A DNA stretch of 64,000 nt, from assembly GCF_020382885.2 (NCBI RefSeq), contig NC_058508.1, positions 1,356,055-1,420,054 of the forward strand. Direction: 5' to 3'. This document shows, in pieces, positions 56,311 through 64,000 of this stretch (positions are counted from its first letter, which is position 1; each line of letters begins with the position of its first letter). Below the pieces are notes generated by a model. The model did no database searches. It was not told the DNA's origin and saw only the letters and a list, made by a program, of their open reading frames with translations. Source of the stretch: Scatophagus argus. Lineage: Eukaryota; Chordata; Actinopteri; Scatophagidae. The position numbers and the translations under genes are program-made.

Positions 56311-57948
56311 TGCTTCCGTGATTTATTAATCATGGTTAACAAATTTTAATCGTTTAATCGTCAACAACAAATCGTTATACTTTGCTAGATCATAAAACAA
56401 ATGTTTACATGCTTTCTTTAGCTTACTTATTCACCTCATGATGGTTTATAAACTGAAATAAACATTTTTTTTTGCAATGATATAAAGTCAGCTCCAAGAA
56501 AATGGGTCACTGGAATGAGCTGGAATTATTCCATCATTACTTATACTTGCTCCAAAATATTAAGGCACTCAAAACAACTGAGCTATTACAACAGCAATTC
56601 ATTTCTGAGTGAGGTTTTTTTCATGAGTCCAACTGTTTTTCCAAGCTGAAGTTATGTTACTTCTTTTATCAAGATATACTGTTAGGTTTTATAGTGAAAC
56701 AGGTCAGGAAAAGGAGTAAATTACTTCCGTCTTGGAAGAGAACGCATATAAAAATGCTAAAACTTTCTTTTCATTCAGAGACCATATTTGTTAAAAAGTG
56801 AGCACCAGCAGAAAAATAGTCACAAATAACTATTAAAATTTGTAATTACTTAATGATTACTTAAAATCCCTACACAGCCTTTTTACTGCCCCGAAAAGCC
56901 TCTAATCACTTTTGCTTTTCAAGAATGAGTGACTGGGACCTTGCTGTGGAGGCATCATTAAATGAGAGTTGCTTTCCTTTGCAACAAGTCATTTTCTTTT
57001 GGTTGGATATTGCGACTTGTGCAAGACAGGGATTGGCAGAAACTCATCCAAGTCATGAGAGAAAGACACCTCAGGATTGAAGGTTCTCGGTTCTGTTCTG
57101 TTCTCGGCAGTGTCTGCATGTATTACCTTCAGCATTTTGCATGTAATGGTGCAGTGTGGTTGGCCCATGGATTTCTCTGATATATATGGACATTTTATAG
57201 AAGACCGAAATATACTGTACTTCATCAGACTGCTCACTTTCAACAGTTTCAGGGTGGTACCATTGGTATGCAGGGTCTGTGATAGCAATTTGGAAAAAAA
57301 AGCTGTTTGTGTAAATAGGAAGAAAGTAAGTAAATATGATGCCATGGGTTTTAAAAAAACATTTTAAAAACTTTTATTCATTATGCCAACATGAGTGAAG
57401 CATAAAGCAATGTAAAGTCATAAGCAGAGAGCACACTTCATCATTTTAGGTCTTGTCCATTCATTTAGACAAGCCTGTTTTATCTGATAGGATTATTGTT
57501 CTGCAATCAGTCTCAGAAACTGCAACAGTCTAAGTTGTTTCTTTTTTATTCTTATATTATATATATTATATTATTTTATATTATCACAAAATGACCAGTT
57601 GATAGATTAGTATCCATTTTTTTTTCCTTATGATGTGATATGGCTTTCGCCATAAGCACAAATCATAAGCAGCTCCTGACCCGGCCCAAGCTCTCTAAGA
57701 AGACGAGGAAAAACTCCCCAAAACCTTGAGGCCAGATGAAAAATGGGAAGAAACCTCGGGAAAGGCAATTCAAAGAGAGATCCTCCTCTCCGCGGACGGC
57801 CGGGGGGCCTAAAGGAACTGTAGTTGGTCTAACCGGAGCACCCGGAGAAAACCTGACGGTCCTGGTGAAGAAAAACTAGAACAGAATTAGTTCTTGTATT
57901 GTGAATGTATTGTATTGGCATGAACTCGTGTGTGAGTGTAGTGTTGGT

Positions 57949-60900
57949 TTATCTGAGCCATGGGTGAAGCTGGAGCTCCTTCAGGGTAGGTCGCAGCATG
58001 TAGGATGTGTTTAAACACTTCTGTAAGAAATCCTGGCAATCTGGAGGGAAAGAAAGATGAGAAAGTTGGAGCTGACAGCCACAGTGATTCCTCAGGAGGT
58101 GAATGGAAATGAACAGCTCTGTGTTTGCATATGAGTACGTTTTTCTTACCTCTGGACAGCTCATCGCTGATTGGCAGCTCATGTTTGAGGAAACTTGTGG
58201 TATCAAATCGGACTGTTCTGTGGAGCAGCTCATATAAGACCACTCCCATCTGCCACACTGTGGTGGGGCCGGGCCTGTAGGTATAATGACTGTACCACTC
58301 CGGAGGGACGTGTTGGGGGGTACCTACAATACACACAAGTGATAATAATTGAGGATGAAAAGCGTCTTTCTTTAAACATTAAAGTCACAGGCAGGTAAAT
58401 TAGTGAGAGGCAGAAGAAAAAGCCAGATGGCTTACCACAGAAGACACGGTAAACTGATGTTTTCTTGAAGAAACAGCTCAGTCCAAAGTCAATGACACGA
58501 ACGCGCGGCACATCTGAGCTGGTCTCAATCAGGATGTTTTCCGGTTTGATATCCCGATGAAAGATGCGCTTATCCTCGAGTTCATTTGCAGCATCAACCA
58601 ACTGTTTAAGTATGATCTGGAAGAGAGGGACACAAATAGAAAAGTGAGGGATCGGAGTGGGGAGACGGACTGTGAGGAGGTTCAACAGTTTGTGTCATGG
58701 CTGTGGGGTTTGGGTTAACTTTGGCTTAACTGCTGTGATTCAAAGCTGACAACAAACAACAGCAGGACAAAACTTTTGATCAGCAACATTTCAAACCCAC
58801 AGACACCCAAAAAATGTCCATCAGAGATGGTCATAATTTCAGTTTGTTTTGTCATCCAAACCAGATTGCTCCCAACCTGTCTGAGAGCCTACACAGGTTG
58901 CTTCTTACTCCATCAGAGACATGGAGCCTCCTACAACATAAAGCTGTAAGAACATGTAGGACTTTGGTTTTAGGTTCTTCCTTGTGTTTCCACTGTGGAA
59001 AACCAGAATATTTTCCACAGACGTGATGGAAAAGGTGACATGGTTTTAGATACCGAGACAAATGGGCAGCACAGTCCGCTGTGGCACAAAGAGGTGCTAA
59101 TAAGAAACACAAGGAGAACCTGTGGCAATAGCTATATGTTACAGTATGTTACAGGTAAGTCACAAGTCATTAAGTTCTTGTTTGAAACACACACACACAC
59201 ACACATACACGCTCGAGCAGCTTACCTTTGCCTTGTCCTCCTGTAAGTGGCCTCTGTTTGTCCTGATGTAATTTAAAAGGTCCATACATGGCATTGGTCT
59301 TTCCAGCACCAGGATGAGCTCCTGGTCCAGATCATACCAGTCCAGGAGTGACACGGGTGCTGATTCCTCCATTAATCCAGTTCTTCCAGCTTGGAGTTTT
59401 AACATCACAGCCACCTCAGCTGAGAGTTCTTTCCCATTTCGTCTCTGAAACGTTGAAGCAAAAACAGTGTAAGAGAAGGAGAAGCTCCACAGGTTTAGAG
59501 AAAAGCGTGATTCATCAAACACACATTCACTGGGCTGAGTGCAGCGTCCTGTTTGGTGTTGCTCACTTACCTCTTTGCACAACACTTTGTCTTTTGCTAT
59601 CTGTTTGATGGCAACCTACAAGACACAAATGGCACTTTGGTTAGCACTTCCTGATCAGACTGTGTGTGTGTACATATGAGTGAGTGTGTGTATGAGTGAA
59701 TGTGTGTAAATGTATGTTTCACAATGTGTGTATCATACTCACAGGTAAATGATCTTCTTTGCGGTAGCCAGCAAACACACATCCACAGCCTCCTTCACCG
59801 AGATGATTCTCCTGCTGGTATTTGGCCTCAAATTCAGCTAAACAGACAAACACATGTTTTGTTTAGTTGCCAGGAGCATCAGTTACACATTAAAAAAGCT
59901 CTAAAATGAATCCTTTCTAGAGTGATTCTGAAAAAGATGGGCCGCCGTGTGGAACAAAGGAAACAAAATGTGACAACTTGCTCATCCTTTCTGGCATATA
60001 CTCCACTGAAAACAGTTTGAAAACTAGATATTTATGAGCAGTGACTTTTGTGCATACATGTTTATAATGAATTTGATGCCAGGAGCACAGTTCAAACATG
60101 CTGCTATAGGGGCTACAAAAGGCTGGGGCAAAAACTCAAAACCACCTGTACATAACATTACACTGTGTTTCCAAATCAGGGCATCAGTGTGACCATTAAT
60201 GTGACTGTTTTGTGTTGCACATTAACATGAAGTCAAAGCTTATGTTAATTACTACTTACCTCTTCGGGAATCTATCAAATCCTTCATGGTTGGCCGGCCC
60301 TTCCTTCTCTTTGCGCAGGGTTCTTCTTCATCAGCGGCAGCCTTCCTCTTTCCAGTCCTCTTGCTCACATCCTCCACTGTTGTACCGCACCTACTGGACT
60401 GTGTGCTGCTGCTCCCTTCAAAGGACAAGAGAAAAAGAGGACCACCAGGTTAATGACCAGTCACTAATGGAGAAAATAAGTCCATCTTTGTCATTCAGTG
60501 ACTTCCAAAATAACAAACTAATTTTCTTTTCCAACATCTCTTAGTTAAAGAAATATTTCGTCATTTCAGGAAATACGCATCCCAACACATGCTTGAGCTG
60601 TTATTAGGTTAGCATAAAGACTCCTGAGGCAAAGGGAAAACAGTTCGCCTGCTCCCTTCCAAACTGAAAATAGCCGCATCAAAACCCTCTAAAGCTGAGA
60701 CATTAAAAATCATTTTTCATTATGGTCTCATGGTCTTTCTCTGTGAATGTAGGTTTGGTTTTGTTTGTTCAGGTTTGACATTTAACTAATGATGTTGAAC
60801 GCTAACTTCACATGATTCGCTTACCATTGCCAGTGTCCGCAGACGAGGCCGATCCTGATTCCTTCTCAGCCTGGTTGTAGTTCAGTCTTCTCCTCTTTGT

Positions 60901-61002
60901 CTTTGAGAGTCCATCTTCACCTTCTCTGACTTTTCTCTTCAAGTTCTTCTTGAGCGATTCCTTCTTAGTGTCGCTCAGGGGTTCAGAGTTGTTATTTGAC
61001 AT
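57949..61002 (-). CDS. PIM-like serine/threonine protein kinase, complete, eight exons
   Basis: Exons (minus strand): 61002-60825, 60415-60260, 59837-59743, 59615-59571, 59444-59226, 58616-58436, 58323-58150, 58040-57949. All joints have GT-AG and consistent phases, giving 1140 nt and 379 residues. Residues 1-111 are a basic, disordered extension with two nuclear-localisation-like clusters (KTKRRRLN, KRRKGRP). The kinase domain follows: Gly-rich loop LGEGGCGCVF (124-133), VAIK Lys147, helix-C Glu168, the PIM-type hinge LERPMPC (205-211) with its extra proline, HRDIKPEN with Asp253, DFG at 274-276, P+1 loop TPQHVPPEW (293-301). It ends in HPWLR. PIM kinases are constitutively active Ser/Thr kinases of survival and growth signalling, and fish carry large pim-like expansions. 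Catalytic residues are all present. The start is the only ATG in the first-exon frame with correct phase; upstream promoter elements are not obvious. Confidence 0.92.
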
Positions 61003-61726
61003 GATGATATTACAGAAATTTCAAATCTGATAACTTCCAGTAACAAGTGAATGTGGATCCAACACGTGTGTGCGTGTGTGAGCTCTCTCAGCGATCAAAG
61101 GAACGTGTTCTAGCAAACAGAACCCGGAATGTGCTTTGATGATATGAACTGGCTGGTGTTCCAGAATATGCAAATTAGAGTGTACAGTAACTTGTATGAG
61201 AGATGTCAAGGTAAATTATCTTTATTATTGTTTTCATATTTCTTTAGTTTTACCCCCCCAAAAAACGTAGCCAATGAGAACAGAGTTTCCATGAGTTTTT
61301 AGGTCACTCACGAGAGGTGCAAAAACTCCAAGGTTTTCCATATCCAAAGTGTCATACATCATCTGAACTGCACAGAAGGGCCATCTGAGCAGAGTGGAGG
61401 GCTGAGTCGTTCTTAACTGGCCAGTTAGCTAACGCCCAATAAACCACACATTCTTTGTGCAATTTTTGGGTTATGATAGTGAAAACGACTGATCTGTAAG
61501 GTCAATGATATCCTGTGGTGCCTTCTGTGATGCACGGAGAATAGTTTGCATTTTCAAATAGACTGCAGCCAGATTGTGTTGTAACCGCTCTGTTAATCCT
61601 TCAGCGTTACTGAGACAGTTTCACTTTTCGAAGTTCGAAGTCATCATGTCTAAGTCGTTTTGCACTACTTGGTCACTGTATGTGAGGACGCAGAGCAGTG
61701 ACATGCTTCTCTGTAGTACAGGTGCA
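61003..61726. other. Upstream region of the kinase gene
   Basis: The 5' flank of the kinase should hold its promoter, but I see no clear TATA box or CpG island. The first ~80 bases are probably 5' UTR. The remainder is unassigned. Confidence 0.4.
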
Positions 61727-61937
61727 TCACAGGAAACAGTTTTGGCTCATTTTCTGTTCACTCTCTATACTTTGGGTACAACACTCCAACCTGCCACCTG
61801 CAGAAGATCTCAGACGACTCTGCAATCGTCTGCCTCATCATGGACGGAGACGACCGAGAGTACCGAGAACTCATACAGGGAGTTGTGGACTGGTGCCAGG
61901 GGAACCACCTCCACATCAACGTTCAACAAGCAGAGAT
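61727..61937 (+). mobile_element. LINE reverse transcriptase scrap (CR1/L2 group)
   Basis: Encodes FLFTLYT, then (one frame over) KISDDSAIVCLIMDGDDREY and DWCQGNHLHINV, the RT catalytic SDD region of a common fish LINE type. It is frameshifted and truncated at both ends. Confidence 0.7.
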
Positions 61938-62941
61938 GCATAGCAACAGCAATAATACAGAAATATTGGAACTGTAGATAATGATAATGAAGTATGCAGG
62001 CGGTACTATGATGAGTATGATAGCAATATTTGTAACAATAATAATGGTAGTAGGGCAGCACGGTGGTGCAGTGGTTAGCACTGTCGCCTCATAGCAAGAG
62101 GGTTCCAGGTTCGAATCCCGGTCTGGGCCCTTCTATGTGGAGTTTGGATGTTCTCCCTGTGCCTGCGTGGGTTTTCTCCGGGTACTCCGGCTTCCTCCCA
62201 CAATACCAAACACATGCACATTAGGTTAATTGGCTACTCTAAATTGCCCCTAGGTGTGAGTGTGAGAGTGTTTGGTTGTTTGTCTTTGTGTGTTGGCCCT
62301 GCGATTGACTGGCGACCAGTCCAGGGTGAACCCCGCCTCTCGCCCGTAGTCAGCTGGGATAGGCTCCAGCTCCCCCGCGACCCTGAGGGATAAGCGGTAT
62401 AGAAAATGGATGGATGGATAATGGTAGTAGCTGTACAGAGTAGCAACAGAATTAAAATAGATTATGACTAAACAGCAGTAATTGCAGTAGGTTTCGATCA
62501 GGACCGCAGCAGGAGGTCCAACCACGATCCATGGGAACCTGTGAGACGAGAAAGCACAAGGACTCCAGGGAAGAAGTTGAGTTAGTAATATGCATTAATG
62601 GGACATGAATGTGTGCAGAAGGAGAGGGAGAGGAAGAAAGAGCTCAGTGCGTCATGGGAGGGCCCGCGGCAGTCTAAGCCTATAGCAGCATAACTAGGGG
62701 CCGGCCTAGGCCAGCCCTAACTATAAGCTTTATCAAAGAGGAAAGTTTTTAGTCTACTCTTAAATATAGAGAGGGTGTCCGCCTCCCGGACCGAAACCGG
62801 AAGATGGTTCCATAGTAGAGGAGCTTGATAACTAAAGGCTCTGGTTCCCAATCTACTTTTGAGGACTCTAGGAACCACAAGTAGCCCTGCATTTTGGGAA
62901 CGCAAAGCTCTGGTGGGATAATAGGGTACTATTAACTCTTT
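61938..62941 (-). mobile_element. L2-like LINE, 3' part, with SINE inserted
   Basis: Same family as 43580-45217. Coding end at 62905-62717 (NAGLLVVPRVLKSRLGTRAF, SRLKTFLFDKAY) and then the 3' UTR, which continues past the SINE at 62054-62417 to about 61938. The terminal TTGAA tail is not present. Confidence 0.82.
62054..62417 (+). repeat. tRNA-derived SINE-like repeat, full copy with target duplication
   Basis: Starts GGCAGCACGGTGGTGCAG, carries box-B-like GGTTCGAATCCCGG, and ends in a GGATGGATGG tail. It is flanked by the 13-base duplication ATAATGGTAGTAG (62041-62053 and 62418-62430). The host LINE 3' UTR continues on both sides. Confidence 0.88.
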
Positions 62942-63480
62942 AAGATAAGAACTTTATTGATCCCGCAGGAAATTGTTGTGCCGGGGTTGAAATACAAAGA
63001 AGCATAAAAGTAATTAGTAATTTCCCCACACAATATAATAATATATACAAAAATAACAGAGTACTATATAAAAACATAACAGAGTATGTAGTATATACAT
63101 GAGAAATAGATAACGGCAGATAAGGTGCAGAATGGCAACGGGTAAGGTGCGGATACAAAATTAAAGTGTTAACTGTAGTGCAGGATTAATTGTTATTGTC
63201 CTGTGTGGAGAAAGGGGATGAGTTGAAGAGTTTGATTGCCACAGGGGGGAAGGACTTCCTGTGGCGTTCTGTGGAGCACCTCGGTGGTCTCAGTCTGCGA
63301 CTAAAGGTGCTCCAGAGGGATAAAGGGCAAAACATCTGCAGCATTGTCCTGCAGACACTAAAAGACCTGAGTCTCCTCAGGAGGAAAAGGCGACTCTGCC
63401 CTTTCTTGTAGAGGACATTGGTGTTCACTGTCCAGTCCAGTTTATTGTCTATGTCTGGAAGGGTTATGGACTCCTGTCAG
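62942..63480 (-). mobile_element. Second LINE 3' fragment (different family)
   Basis: The minus strand encodes a C-terminal piece (KKGQSRLFLLRRLRSFSVC) and a 3' UTR ending GCGGGATCAATAAAGTTC, an ending seen in common fish LINEs. It abuts the L2-like LINE at 62941, where the other's coding sequence is cut. Confidence 0.72.
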
Positions 63481-63584
63481 CAACATTGTCGACCCTGACC
63501 TCATTCGAGACTTTGATGTCGTCATCCAGATCAGCCTGGGATGTCAGGTGCCGACCCTAGAGGAGGGGGGTATTGATACATCTC

Positions 63585-63840
63585 GTCATAAGATCATGTC
63601 TTTTTATTTTTCTTTCATTCATGTTTCATGTTTCCTGTTTTATTGTGAAAATTTACCTCTTGTTTTGTTTCAGACCGCTTCAACTCCTGCCTCTGTTTGT
63701 TTGATTTTTTTGCCATGTGAACTGATTATCATATACCGAATCCCTTTTTGCAAGTCAACTGTGTTTGTTTGAAACCCAAACTATTTCTTGGAGTTGTGCT
63801 TTTGAGTCCTGCTTTTATGGAGTACCAGTTGTAACACCTT
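63585..63840 (+). mobile_element. Gypsy LTR-like fragment
   Basis: The stretch TTTTGAGTCCTGCTTTTATG and GGAGTACCAGTTGTAA matches the LTR end and leader at about 52570-52610. It is a short, old and broken fossil, identified mainly by that match. Confidence 0.5.
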
Positions 63841-64000
63841 CAGCTTTAATTCAAGGGGTTTGACAAAAGTGTGGCATTAATCACTTAGGAATTACAGCCC
63901 ATTTTGGTGGCTCAAATGATGGGCCAAATTTATATAATTACAGATATAAGGATTGTTTTTAATACTGCAGTCAATGACTGACTAAAGTCAGGAACCCATG
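63841..64000. other. Unassigned window edge
   Basis: No feature recognised. Confidence 0.4.

Larger units (their letters stand above)
55110..58490 (-). repeat. Inverted block A (A'), right arm
   Basis: Reverse complement of 1-3523, containing the last kinase exons, downstream sequence, SINE and Penelope scrap. Beyond 58490 the window holds the rest of the kinase gene, which has no counterpart on the left because the left copy is cut by the window edge. Outside the listed features I see no further gene in 55110-57948. Confidence 0.9.

Overview
The window looks like a repeat-dense stretch of a teleost (ray-finned fish) genome. The evidence is a vertebrate-type 5S rRNA gene array, a PIM-type serine/threonine kinase gene with eight exons, and a fish-like transposon set: Tx1/L1-group LINEs inside 5S genes, L2-like LINEs, Ty3/Gypsy fossils, Penelope-like elements and tRNA-like SINEs. 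I cannot assign a species.

The layout is best read as duplicated blocks. Block A (1-3523) holds the 3' end of a PIM-like kinase gene and its downstream sequence. Block B (3613-5200) is a composite retroelement-derived repeat. A 5S rDNA cassette (5201-15006) follows, then block D (15007-21649). B, 5S cassette and D are then repeated in the same direction (21650-23241, 23242-29920, 29921-36349). After a 13-base N gap (36350-36362) the order reverses: inverted D (36363-47256), a block without 5S genes (47263-53971) holding Penelope-like and Gypsy remains, inverted B (53972-55109), and inverted A (55110-58490), which runs into a complete copy of the kinase gene (57949-61002, minus strand). The overall order is A-B-5S-D / B-5S-D / gap / D'-x-B'-A'. 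The last 3 kb are nested LINE and SINE fragments.

The most notable content is a pair of LINEs (5982-12263 and 23649-29426), each inserted at the same base of a 5S rRNA gene, in the same orientation as the gene, with a short GCGTGTT target repeat and a poly(A) tail. The second copy has both open reading frames intact. This is the pattern known for Mutsu-type, 5S-specific elements of the Tx1 clade. The two copies are nearly identical in the 5' part but clearly diverged at the ORF2 C-terminus and 3' UTR, so simple duplication does not explain them. Other insertions order the history. A solo LTR interrupts only the first LINE. A 2.16-kb LTR-like element sits in both direct D copies, while inverted D keeps the empty site. 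A Gmr1-like Gypsy element and an L2-like LINE sit only in inverted D.

Only the right-hand PIM-like kinase (379 codons over eight exons) and the six full 5S genes at 12607-14975 look like working host genes. The rest is mobile, fossil or unassigned DNA. All calls are by eye from sequence and translated frames; no database search or alignment program was run.
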